From Nannocystis sp. (GTDB lineage: Bacteria > Myxococcota_A > Polyangia > Nannocystales > Nannocystaceae), in the NCBI RefSeq assembly GCF_016714285.1, contig NZ_JADJNN010000001.1:1-64000 (forward strand): a stretch of 64,000 nucleotides of DNA. Direction: 5' to 3'. Under the pieces are notes generated by a model. The model had not been told where the DNA came from. It saw only the letters and a program-made list of their open reading frames with translations, and did no database searches. The first letter of the stretch is position 1; each line of letters begins with the position of its first letter. Made by a program: the position numbers and the translations under genes. Below are positions 19,332-28,738 of this stretch, in pieces.

Positions 19332-19739
19332 TCAGGGGCGGATCCGGTAGCGGTCAACCCGGCGCACACAGTTGGGTGCGCCGCAGTAGCAGTCGAATGA
19401 CCAGCGTTCGTCCCAAAAATAGCACTCGGGCGCGCGCCGCCACTCCGCGATCGTGAGGGCGTCGTAACTGAACGTGAGCTGCTCGCCCGTTGCGACGGGG
19501 CGCAGCGTTCGGAGCGTGAAGGTGGTGTCCAGGGCACAGTTGGGTGCACAGGAATGGTTGATGAAGCGCGCGCTGGAACGCGGGATCATCCACCCATCGT
19601 CTCTCACCTGAATCACGTAGCACACCTCCGCAAGCGGAACCTCGCTCCATGGGACGACCGGGCCCTCGAAACGACCGACTACCGTACCCGCCGCCAGATC
19701 TGCCGTTGCTAAGACCCCGCGGCTGTGATCGGGCAGCAA
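19332..19739 (-). CDS. SET-domain protein
   Basis: 135 residues with the hallmarks of a SET fold: 'DHSRGVLATADLAAGTVVG' at the start, 'RFINHSCAPNC' (the NHSC motif that forms the active-site knot), 'GEQLTFSYD' and a post-SET-like 'FDCYCGAPNC'. SET proteins use S-adenosylmethionine to methylate lysines; the substrate here is unknown. The only start in this frame is TTG 19739 with no clear ribosome binding site; the frame is open upstream to a TAG at 19824, so the true start may be lost to an indel. It lies downstream of a small hypothetical gene on the same strand. Confidence 0.75.
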   Translation of the reverse strand: MLPDHSRGVLATADLAAGTVVGRFEGPVVPWSEVPLAEVCYVIQVRDDGWMIPRSSARFINHSCAPNCALDTTFTLRTLRPVATGEQLTFSYDALTIAEWRRAPECYFWDERWSFDCYCGAPNCVRRVDRYRIRP

Positions 19740-19823
19740 GGCGACGCGGCTAGGGAATAAGGACGGGAGGTCATGATCTCGCCTCGTGCGGACCGCATTC
19801 GTGGTGGACCGGCGGTCGAATGG

Positions 19824-20155
19824 CTACGGCGACGGCGCGAAGAGCAGCTCCCCGAGCGCGGCGGACGCTCGGGTCCAGCACGCACATCCTGGCGTGGATC
19901 CCCGGATACAGGCTGTAGGGCAGCTCCGAGCCCGGGACGAGCAGATCTCGGTCTGCCTCGACGGGTGAGGACAAAGGGAGAGGCGGACCCTTTCGCATCA
20001 GCGCGACACCCAGAGTCGAGGTGAAGCCCCGCAACGGCTGCGTCAGCAGGGAGAATGGCCCGAAGGCACCCGTAGAGCTCGACGATCAAGTTTCCACCCA
20101 AACCACCGATCACGCCATCCACCATATACGCGGAGCCTCCAGAGAACTGTGCCAC
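19824..20155 (-). CDS. small hypothetical protein (two frameshifts)
   Basis: A protein of about 110 residues is reconstructed by joining three frames: 'VDGVIGGLGGNLIVELYGCL' (from 20125/20155), 'STLGVALMRKGPPLPLSSPV' with 'GSELPYSLYPGIHARMCVLD' (near 20034-19890), and 'ALGELLFAPSP' ending at TAG 19824. Each piece is more protein-like than its alternatives. No family recognised. Directly upstream of the SET gene on the same strand, so they may share a transcript. Confidence 0.35.
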
Positions 20156-20380
20156 GATTGTGCCACATCGTCGAGGAAGAGTCGTCGGCCATCATGTGGT
20201 CCTCGCGGGGCGGCATCGCCCCGATACGGCGCGGAGCGGCGCGTCGGCGTCGTCGTGCGGTTAAGCTCGCAGTCAAAAAAGTTCCAGGCGGGAATTCAGG
20301 CGGTAGGCCGAGTACCAGCGGGGCGATGGTCGACGGACGCGGGCCGTTTGGTGAAGCTGGAGCGCGACTCGGAGCGCCGC

Positions 20381-20430
20381 AGTACGGCAGATAACGACAC
20401 ACAAGCGCGGAGCGGTGCACTGCCAGTACA
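20381..20430 (-). pseudogene. remnant of a third RCC1/Cys-repeat gene
   Basis: On the minus strand this short stretch encodes 'ALVCRYLPYCG', almost identical to 'ALACRYLPYCG' near the N-terminus of the protein starting at 26427; the DNA 'ggcagataacgacac' is shared with 26099-26113. It lies just past the 3' end of the first complete copy, so it looks like the debris of another tandem copy. Confidence 0.5.
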
Positions 20431-20436
20431 TCGAAC

Positions 20437-23373
20437 TCACGGGTTCGCGTAGAGGATCGCGTCCTGGGGCGGCATCTCGCCCGGCGCGTCGCCGATGTCG
20501 GCGGTGAATCCCGTGCCGTGCTGGCCGAGGCCCCCGGTCCCCCAGCAGCGCACGGCGCCGCCGTCGACCAGCACGCAGGTGCGAAAGTTGCCGAGGACGA
20601 GCTCCCGGACCTCGGCGCCCGTGGCGATGAGGGGCGCGGTCTCTCCGGGCGCGTCGCCAACATAGCCCTCGTTGCCGTTGCCCAGCGCCCCGTCGATCCC
20701 GTTGCCCCAACAGCGCACCGTGCCGCCTGCGATCAGGACACACGCGTGAAGGCCACCGAGGACGACCTTGAGCACGGTCTCCTGCGGCTGGAGCACCTTC
20801 AGGTCACCTGCGGAGGCCGGGGTCTCATTGTCGCCGATATCCTTGGTGTTCTGGTAACCGAGTTGCCCATATTCGTTATTGCCCCAACAGCGCACTTTGC
20901 CGCTCGCCAGGAGGGCGCAGGTGGAGTACCTGCCCGCGGCGACCTGGACCGCAGTCCCGCCGATGTCCACGGGCGGGACGCTGCTCGGGACCTCGTCGTC
21001 CCCGAGGTCCGCGGTGCTGACGATGCCGAGCCGCCCGTATTGGTTGTATCCCCAGCACCGCACAGACCCGCCCAGGAGGAGTGCACAGGCGTGCCACCCG
21101 CCGACCGAGATCTGGAGCGCCTTGGCGCCAAGGGACACGTCGCCGGCGCTGGCGACGGTCTCATTATCGCCGAGATATGCGTAGCCCGGGTGTCCGGTCT
21201 GGCCGTGATGGTTCTGGCCCCAACAGCGCACCCCGCCGGTGGCCATCAGGGCGCAGGAGAAGTCGTGACCGCTCTGCACGTCCACCGCGATCCCGCCGAG
21301 GGTGGCCGGGGGTGTCGGTAGTTCGCCGGGAATGTCGCCGAGGTTGTTCTGGCTCGTCGTCCCGAGCCCGAGCTGATAATAGAATGAGTTGCCCCAGCAG
21401 CGCACATTGCCGTTGTCGAAGAGGGCACAGGTGTGATTCACACCGGGGCTCACCCGGGTGACCATCTCGCCAGGCGCGCCCGCCAGGATATCGACGAGCG
21501 GGAGATCGATCGGCTCATCGCCCAGGTTGGCCTCGTTGCCGTAGCCGAGCTTGCCATAGTAGCCGTCGCCCCAGCAGCGGGCCGCCCCGCGCGGACGACA
21601 CAGCTGTGGTCGGCGTTCGGGGCACCCGCGCCCAGCGCGACCGCCCCCAACCTACAATTGTTGGCGCAGCCGTCGTTGTTGTTTGCGTTCTGATCGTCGC
21701 AGCCCTCCTTGGTCGCGTCGACGAAGCCGTCGCCGCAGACGTTCGGCACACAGGTGCTCAGGCAGGGATCCGCGTCGCTGAGATTGCCATCATCACAGAC
21801 CTCCTGTCCGGCCCACAGGTGCCCGTCGCCGCAGGTCGCGGCCTTGCAATTCGAGATGCACCCGTCGGTCTCCACGAAGTTGCCGTCGTCGCACGCCTCC
21901 ACGCCGGCGCGGACCTTGCCGTCGCCGCAGACCGCCAGGGTGCAGTCCGAGAGGCAGGCGTCGGTGTCGATGTCGTCACCGTCGTCGCACTCCTCGTGCT
22001 TTTGCCAGGTCACGCCGTCGCCGCATGTGGCATCTTTGCAAGAGACGCAATCGTCGGTGTTCTCGCCGTTCTTGTCGTCGCACTCCTCGACGCCGACCTC
22101 GATCGCCCCGTCGCCGCACTTCGCGGGCTTGCAGGTGGGCAGGCAGGCGTCGCTGTCGTCCGCGTTGCCGTCATCGCAGGTCTCGACGCCGGTCTGGACC
22201 GCCCCGTCCCCGCACTTGGCCGGCTTGCACTGCACGCAGGCGTCAGTGTTGTCCGCGTTGCCGTCGTCACAATCTTCGACCTGGGCCCACAGCTGGCCGT
22301 CGCCGCAATTGGCCTTTACGCAGGTCGCCAGGCAGTCGTCGGTGTCGTCGTCGTTGCCGTCGTCGCAGGCCTCGAGCTCCTGCTTGAGCCCGTCGCCGCA
22401 GCTCGGGAGCCCGCAGATGTTGGTACACGCGTCGGCGTCGACCTTATTGCCGTCGTCGCAGGCCTCCTTGTTGGCGTCCACGAAGCCGTCGCCGCAACTC
22501 GGGAGCTCGCAGGCGCCCACGCAGGCGTCGTGGTTGTCGGCGTTGCCGTCGTCGCAGGCCTCACCCTCGTGAACGATGCCGTCGCCGCATGTTGCGTTCA
22601 GGCAAGTTTGAAGGCACGCATCGGTGTCGTCAGCGTCGCCGTCGTCGCACTCCTCGGGCGCCTGAACGTTGCCGTCGCCGCAGCTCGGGAACCGGCAGGC
22701 GCTGGTGCATTCATCGTCCTCGATGTCGTTGGCGTCGTCGCAGGCCTCGCCTGGGCCGACGTGACCGTCGCCGCACTCCTGAGCCTTGCAATCGATGCAC
22801 GTGTCGCCGTCCTCCTTGTTGGCGTCGTCGCACTCCTCGGAGCCCCACACGACGCCGTCGCCGCACGCCGCGTCGAGGCAGGTATTGAGGCAGGTGTCAT
22901 CGTCGATGGCGTTGCCGTCGTCGCACTCCTCGGGCGCCTGGACCTCGCCGTCCCCGCAGCTCGGGTACGCACAAGCGTTGGTGCAGGCGTCGTCGTCGGA
23001 CTTGTTGCCGTCGTCGCAGGCCTCGCCCGGACCGACGAAGCCGTCGCCGCACAGGGCCTGCTCGCAGTTAGGGGAGGTAGCGGCACTCGATCGCGGAGCA
23101 CTCCCCAGACTGCATCCCGCGGTCGCTCTTGATGTTGTCGGGGCCAAGGTCGCACTCCTCGATCTCGTCGACGATCCCGTCGCCACAGCGCGCGTTGTAT
23201 CCACAGACGTTATGCACACACCGGAGCGTTTGCCCGAGGACGTCGGCCCGCGGGTTGCAGTCGTCGTCGCTCCGGCACGGCTGGTCGACCAGGCCGTCGC
23301 CGGTGAAGCAGGTCGTCGCGGTCAGCGCGAGCAGCAGCAGCGCGAACCGTGGGCCTCGATTGCGGACGTTCAT
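20437..23373 (-). CDS. exported protein with DUF4215 Cys-rich repeats and RCC1 repeats (copy 1)
   Basis: ATG 23373 gives 'MNVRNRGPRFALLLLALTAT' then 'TCFTGDGLV', a signal peptide with a lipoprotein-like Cys although the residue before Cys (Thr) is unusual. About 16 tandem repeats follow with the pattern 'CGDG.....EECDDGN...DDAC', each with about six Cys expected to pair as disulfides outside the cytoplasm. From 21590 to 20450 come about eight RCC1 repeats ('CALLASGKVRCWGNNEYGQLG'), normally one seven-bladed propeller. Indels near 23080 (with loss of one Cys repeat relative to copy 2) and near 21595. About 980 residues; a surface or secreted binding protein is likely. Tandem with the next copy, 41 bases apart. 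Confidence 0.85.
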
Positions 23374-23414
23374 GGGTGCACTGCTCCTTGCTTCCGTCCG
23401 CGGTCTCGGTGCGC

Positions 23415-26400
23415 TCACGGGTTCGCGTAGAGGATCGCGTCCTCGGGCGGCATCTCGCCGGGGCCGTCGCCGATGGATGCGGTGTGATTGACGCCGAGCT
23501 GGCCGGACAGGTTCCTCCCCCAACAACGCACCGCGCCGCCGTCCAGCAGCGCGCAGGTGGAGAACTGGGTGAGCACGAGGTCGAGGACCGGACCGCCGAC
23601 GTTCACGAGCGCCGGGGTGACGTTCGATCCCGATCGAACTCGTGCTGCCGTACCCGAGCTGCCCAGAGTTCCCATTGCCCCAGCAGCGCACATGATTGCC
23701 CGCGAGCAATGCGCAGGTATGGATGTGGCGAGACCACCTTGATGACCGTGTCGCCGGGTTGCAGCATCTTCACGTCACCCGCGGAGGCCGGGGTCTCATT
23801 GTCGCCGATGTCGTTGGTGTTCTTGTAGCCCAGCTGCCCATAGGTCCCAGAGCCCCAGCAGCGCAGCTTCCCGGTGTCGAGCAACGCGCACGTGGAATCG
23901 CCCCCCGCGTCCACCTGCACCGCGGCGCCGCCGATGTCCACGGGCGGCATGGACGCCGGCGTCTCGTCGTCGCCGACCATGTCAACCCCTGGATAGCCGA
24001 TCTGCCCCTCATCATTCCTCCCCAGCACCGGACCGCACCGCCGACCAGCAGCGCGCAGGTGTGATAGGTACCGGCGGCGATCTGGCTCACGGGCCCGCCG
24101 ACAGCGATGTCTCCCATGCTGGCCGGGGTCTTCCCCCCGGGTTGACCCGGCTGGCCGAGGATACCAAAAGGGTTCTGCCCCCAACAACGGACCGCGCCGT
24201 TGACGAGACGCGCACAGACGTGTACGTAGCCGGCGTCGATGTCCGCGACGGCCCCACCGACGAGGGCGGTGGGCGTCGGCAGCTCGCCGGGATCGTCGCC
24301 GTAGTTCTTGTTCAGGCCGCCGAACCCCAGAAAGCCGGTGGTGTTCGAACCCCAGCAGCGGACCGCCTGGGTGTCGAGCAGCGTGCAGGTGAAGCTCTGC
24401 GCGCCGACCACCTTGGTGATCAGGCCGGGGCCGGAGTCGATGTCGGACGCCGGTAGCTCATTGGCCTCGTCGCCGAGGCTCGCGGCATTTCCGTAGCCCA
24501 GCTGGCCCGCCACATTCTCGCCCCAGCAGCGAACAGCGCCGCTCCGGACTGCGCACATATGCAGGGCGTCCCCGCCCGATCCGATCGACACGGCCCCCAG
24601 CTTACAATTGTTGGCGCAGCCGTCGTTGTTGTCGGCGTTCTGATCGTCGCAGCCCTCCGAGGTCGCGTCGATGAAGCCGTCGCCGCAGACGTTGAGCACA
24701 CAGGTGCTCAGGCAGGGATCCGCGTCGCTGACATTGCCATCATCACAGTCCTCCTGTCCGGCCCAGAGGTGCCCGTCGCCGCAGGTCGCGGCCTGGCAAT
24801 TCGAGATGCACCCGTCGGTCTCCACGTCGTTGCCGTCGTCGCACTCCTCCACGCCGGCGCGGACAAAGCCATCGCCGCAAGAGGCCTCCTCGCAGCTGTT
24901 CAGGCACCCGTCGGTCTGCTGCAGGTTGCCGTCATCGCACGCCTCGTGGCCCTGCCAGGTCACGCCGTCGCCGCAGGTAGCGTCCTGGCAAGCCACGCAA
25001 TCGTCGGTATTCTCGCCGTTCTTGTCGTCGCACTCCTCGACCCCGACCTCGATCGCCCCGTCGCCGCATTTCGCGGGCTTGCAGGTGGGCAGGCAGGCGT
25101 CGCTGTCGTCCGCGTTGCCGTCATCGCAGGTCTCGACGCCGGTCTGGACCGCCCCGTCCCCGCACTTGGCCGGCTTGCACTGGACGCAGGCGTCGGCGTT
25201 GTCCTGGTTGCCGTCGTCGCAATCCTCGAGCTGCGCCCACACCTGGCCATCACCGCATTCCGCCTTCACACAGGTGTTCAGGCAGTCGTCGGTGTTGTCG
25301 ACATTCAGGTCGTCGCACTCCTCCTGCTCCTGCTTGATCCCGTCGCCGCAGCTCTGGAGCGCGCAGACGTTCGTGCACGCGTCCGCATCGACCTTGTTGC
25401 CGTCGTCGCACGCCTCACCCGCGTGGACGAAGCCGTCGCCGCACGTCCACGCCGCGCACTTGTTCGTGCAATCGTCGAGGTCGTCGGTGTTGCCGTCGTC
25501 GCAGGCCTCGCCCTCGTGGAGGATCCCGTCGCCGCACTTCGCCTTCAGGCAGGTCTGCAGGCACCCGTCGGCGTCGTCCAGGTTGCCGTCGTCGCATTCC
25601 TCGAGGCCCTGCTTGACCCCGTCTCCGCAGCCCGGGAACCGGCACGCGCTGGTGCATTCGTCGTCCTCGATGTCGTTCGCGTCGTCGCAGGCCTCGGCCG
25701 GACCGATGTAGCCGTCGCCGCACGCCTTCTTGATGCAACCCGCGACGCAGTTATCGGTGTTGTCCGCGTTGGCGTCGTCGCACGCCTCGCCGATGTTCAC
25801 CACACCATCTCCGCAGCGGGCGCTCGTGCAGGTGTTGAGGCACAGGTCGGTGTCGTCCTGGTTGCCGTCGTCGCACTCCTCCGGCGCCTGGACCTCGCCG
25901 TCCCCGCAGCTGGGGAGCGCGCAATCGTTGGTGCAGGCGTCGTCGTCGGACTTGTTGGCGTCATCGCAGGCCTCGCCCGGGCCGACGAAGCCGTCGCCGC
26001 ACAGGGCCTGCTCGCAGTTGCTCGGGCAGTCGTCGGTCTCGATGGCATTGGCGTCGTCGCACTCCTCGGGCGCCTGGACCTCGCCATCGCCGCAGTAGGG
26101 CAGATAACGACACGCGAGCGCGGAGCACTCGCCGGGCTGCGCCCCGCGGTCGCTCTCGAGGTTGTCAGGGCCGAGGTCGCACTCCTCAAGTTCGTCGACG
26201 ATGCCGTCGCCGCAGCGCGCGCTGTAGCCACAGACGTTGTGCACACATTGCAGCGTTTTTCCCAGAAGGTCGGTCGCGGGGTTGCAGTCGGCGTCGCTCC
26301 GGCACGGCTGGTCGACCAGCCCGTCGCCCGTGAAGCAGGTCGTCGCGCTCATCGCGAGCAGCAAGACCGTGAGCCGGGCTCGTCCGATCGCGCCGAGAAT

Positions 26401-26427
26401 GAGGCCGTATCGAGTGTTCCTGGTCAT
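23415..26427 (-). CDS. exported protein with DUF4215 Cys-rich repeats and RCC1 repeats (copy 2, frameshifted)
   Basis: ATG 26427 starts 'MTRNTRYGLILGAIGRARLT' and reaches the same 'ATTCFTGDGLVDQPCRSD' signal/Cys region as copy 1. Seventeen CGDG...CDDGN repeats (26190-24600) are followed by about seven RCC1 repeats (24560-23440), e.g. 'VRCWGENVAGQLGYGN'. Indels near 24020 and 23640-23720 break the propeller part. Both copies end in 'DAILYANP'. Several stretches are nearly identical at DNA level to copy 1 (for example 25058-25180 against 22118-22240) while others are well diverged, which fits tandem duplication with later gene conversion. Confidence 0.85.
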
Positions 26428-26812
26428 GCTTACGTGTCCGGTAGCGACAGCGAAGTGCCTCTGCCGGCGGACCGCGGGCCGAGGGCCGGATACGCGGGGC
26501 GCACCCGTATCTGAGACAGGACCGGGCTCGCCCCGGATCGTTAACAAGAATTGTTCGCCGCGGTTCCGCGCGTCACGGCGGCGGCACCGCCCTCATTCAG
26601 GACCCAGCGCTTTCGCCAGGGCCGCAACGCGTGCTGTTCCCGTACTTCACCCGCCGGGGCCTTGAGCTCGAGGGCGACGGCGGCCTGCGGTGGGCATGCG
26701 TTCGTGGCACCGACGACACGCCGTGCGCCGCTTGGCCACGCCGCGACGCCGTAGTGCGCCGACATCTCAGCGTAGGTGGGGTGCCGCGCTCGTGACTGTC
26801 GAGCGGAATGTC
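26428..26812. other. gap without a convincing gene
   Basis: 385 bases between the signal-peptide start of the second Cys-repeat gene and the integrase stop. The only open frames are short; the one on the minus strand (26541-26765, 'MSAHYGVAAWPSGARRVV') has a faint resemblance to transposase fragments but not enough to name. The left part should hold the promoter of the 26427 gene. Confidence 0.5.
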
Positions 26813-28201
26813 CTACTTTCGCGGCGTGTCCTCGGCGGCGCGGACGATCTTCTTGCTCGCTCGGTTGACCGCGTCGCGCAGGACCGTGTCGGCGATATGG
26901 GCGTAGCGCTGGGTCGTTGTGTAGTTGCGGTGGCCGAGCATCTTGCCGACGATCTCGAGCGGGACGCCGTCCATGATCGCGTCGCTGGCGACGGAGTGGC
27001 GGAGGTCGTGCAGGCGCATGTCGCCGAGGTCGGCGAGCCTGCGGACGACCAGCCAGGTGCCGCCCAGGCTGTGCAGCTTGCGATGATTGCGGGAGCAGAC
27101 GACGAGGCCCTGGCGCGGGTTGCTCTTGGCCGCGGCGATCGTGCGCAGCAGGTCCATGACCTCGTCCGAGACGACCACGTCGCGCTTGCCGGTCTTGGAG
27201 TCGGGGAGGCGCAGCATGCTGCGCTGCCAGTCGACCTGCGGCCAGGTGAGGTTGCGGATCTCGTCCTTGCGCATGCCGGTGAGGGCGAGCAGGCGGATCG
27301 CCCAGACGGCCTCCTGACCGAGGTAGCCGGTGCGTCCGCGGCGGACGGTGGCGGCGTGGCGGAGCACTTGATCGAGGCGCTCGCGCTCGTCGGCGGAGAG
27401 GTAGCGCTCGACCGAATTTTCGCGGAAGCGGCTGACGTTCTTCACCGGGTTTCGCCGCGTGGTCAGGCCCCAGTGATCGGCCTTCGAGTACATGCAGCAG
27501 AGCACGCAGCGGACGTGGTTGGCGGCGCAGGGGGTGTCGCGCAGGCTGTTGTGCAGGCGCTGGATCTCGGTGGTCGTGATCTCGTCGAGCGGGCGGTCGC
27601 CGAGCGCTGGCAAGATGATGCGACGCAGGGTCGACTGATAGCGGCCAGCCGGGACCGGCTTGAGGTAGGGCTTGATGTGGTCCTCGATGAAGCGCTCGGC
27701 GAACTCGCGGAGGGTGAGGGAGGCCAGCGCTTGGGGCTGCGAGGCGACGGGCGGCAGGCCCGTGGCGGGCGCGCGGACGGGCTCGACGGAGAGCGGGGCA
27801 GGGCGGTCGGCGGCGGGTGGCAGGGCGCGCTGGCGAGGCGCTGGGGCGCGCTCGGGTGCGGGCGAGGGGGCGCGTTGCCGAGGCGAGGGGGCGCGTTCGG
27901 GGGCTCGGCTGGGCGCGCTGACGGGCGGCGGCGGGGCCAGTGGCGGGTCGAGCTCGGCCGCCTTGCCGCGGTAGGCGAGGATCGTGAGCGCTTCTCTGCG
28001 CGCCTCATCGACGCCGAAGCCCGGGGCCAGGAGTCCGAGGCGGTCGCGGCGGTCCTTGCCGTCAGGGCCCCGGTAGCGGACGAAGAACACCTTCTTGCCC
28101 GTGGGCAGCACCCGGACGAGGAAGCCGGGCAAGGCGTCGCAGCCGATCTCGTACCTCTGGGAACGCGGTTTGGCCTCGCGGATACGTGCAGCAGTGAGCA
28201 T
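26813..28201 (-). CDS. tyrosine recombinase / integrase
   Basis: 462 residues, intact. The N-terminus ('LTAARIREAKPRSQRYEIGC', 'FLVRVLPTGKKVFFVRYRG') is the DUF4102-type arm-binding domain of P4-like integrases. An unusual Pro/Arg/Ala-rich insert of about 70 residues (about 85-155) separates it from the core-binding domain. Catalytic residues are visible: Arg in 'LTGMRKDEI', Lys in 'DSKTGKRDVVV', 'LHDLRHSVAS', 'GKMLGHRNYTTTQRYAHI' with the Tyr nucleophile. ATG 28201 is preceded by GGAGGGAGG (28206-28214). All catalytic residues present, so it should be active. Its 5' side abuts a truncated gene fragment, suggesting an element boundary. Confidence 0.92.
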   Translation of the reverse strand: MLTAARIREAKPRSQRYEIGCDALPGFLVRVLPTGKKVFFVRYRGPDGKDRRDRLGLLAPGFGVDEARREALTILAYRGKAAELDPPLAPPPPVSAPSRAPERAPSPRQRAPSPAPERAPAPRQRALPPAADRPAPLSVEPVRAPATGLPPVASQPQALASLTLREFAERFIEDHIKPYLKPVPAGRYQSTLRRIILPALGDRPLDEITTTEIQRLHNSLRDTPCAANHVRCVLCCMYSKADHWGLTTRRNPVKNVSRFRENSVERYLSADERERLDQVLRHAATVRRGRTGYLGQEAVWAIRLLALTGMRKDEIRNLTWPQVDWQRSMLRLPDSKTGKRDVVVSDEVMDLLRTIAAAKSNPRQGLVVCSRNHRKLHSLGGTWLVVRRLADLGDMRLHDLRHSVASDAIMDGVPLEIVGKMLGHRNYTTTQRYAHIADTVLRDAVNRASKKIVRAAEDTPRK

Positions 28202-28316
28202 CGAGCCTCCCTCCAGACCCTCCGAAATTGAACCAAAAACGAACCAGCTCAAGGGCGAAAATCGGGCTGTCCGAAAAGACACATTATCGCGTATAGGAGC
28301 GCGCAGCGCTATTCTA

Positions 28317-28430
28317 TGCAGCTAGTCTGACCTTCTCGAGGTCGGCGCTGTTGAAGTCACCGTTGTCGGTGCTGTTGCCGACGTAGAGCACGCGGGTCCG
28401 AAGCCTACCCCCAAGACAGAACGAGAAACG
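28317..28430 (-). pseudogene. C-terminal gene fragment next to integrase
   Basis: On the minus strand a coding-like stretch reads 'TRVLYVGNSTDNGDFNSADL' then 'EKVRLAA' and stops at TAG 28317-28319. No start codon is in frame and a stop lies upstream inside the hairpin at 28448, so only the tail of a protein remains. It is a plausible relic of a gene cut by integration. Protein family not recognised. Confidence 0.35.
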
Positions 28431-28447
28431 CTGCTTTGAGCCTCCTA

Positions 28448-28475
28448 GCCCCCGTCAGGGGGCATTTTCATTTTT
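28448..28475 (+). terminator. rho-independent terminator
   Basis: Six-base-pair stem GCCCCC / GGGGGC with a GTCA loop (28448-28463), followed by ATTTTCATTTTT. It is a textbook terminator for plus-strand transcription, although no gene ending here on the plus strand is recognised; the GC-rich stem could also work weakly the other way. Confidence 0.65.
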
Positions 28476-28738
28476 ACAGATTGCTCGCGGGATTACGCCC
28501 GAGTACGCGGGAGTTGGCACGGGTACTGGCACGGATGCGTCACGGATTTCGGCCGCGAAGTGCCAACGGGGTTGGCAAATTTGCGGCTGCCAGGCGAATT
28601 TTTCAGGGTCCCGGCACCAGCGTCACCGACTTCGTCGGCGAGGCCACCGTCGGGACCTGAAAGGTGTGCGTCGGCGATAACAGCAGCGGCGTGCACGGCG
28701 CCCGGGTTGGGCGCGTCGGGAGCGAGCTCCACCGACGG
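28476..28738. other. gap without a convincing gene
   Basis: The stretch to the end of the Lnt-like gene holds a second small inverted repeat (about 28561-28577, 'tgccaacggggttggca') and a minus-strand tail ending 'TKSVTLVPGP' at 28603 that may be another gene remnant. Nothing else is supported. Confidence 0.4.

Noticed and set aside
21450..26250. CRISPR-like regular repeats
   Set aside because: The periodic sequence encodes Cys-rich protein repeats in one frame, with unit length of about 110-120 bases and no unique spacers.
21606..26514. Two Val/Ala-rich plus-strand open frames (about 508 and 651 codons)
   Set aside because: Mirror images of the CGDG/CDDGN repeat genes; their periodicity is inherited from the repeats on the minus strand.
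26541..26765. Possible transposase fragment ('MSAHYGVAAWPSGARRVV')
   Set aside because: Only a vague likeness to IS21-type sequences, no catalytic motif, no terminal repeats.
28320..28445. tRNA gene as integrase target
   Set aside because: No cloverleaf or CCA-end could be built; the stretch reads better as a protein C-terminus on the minus strand.
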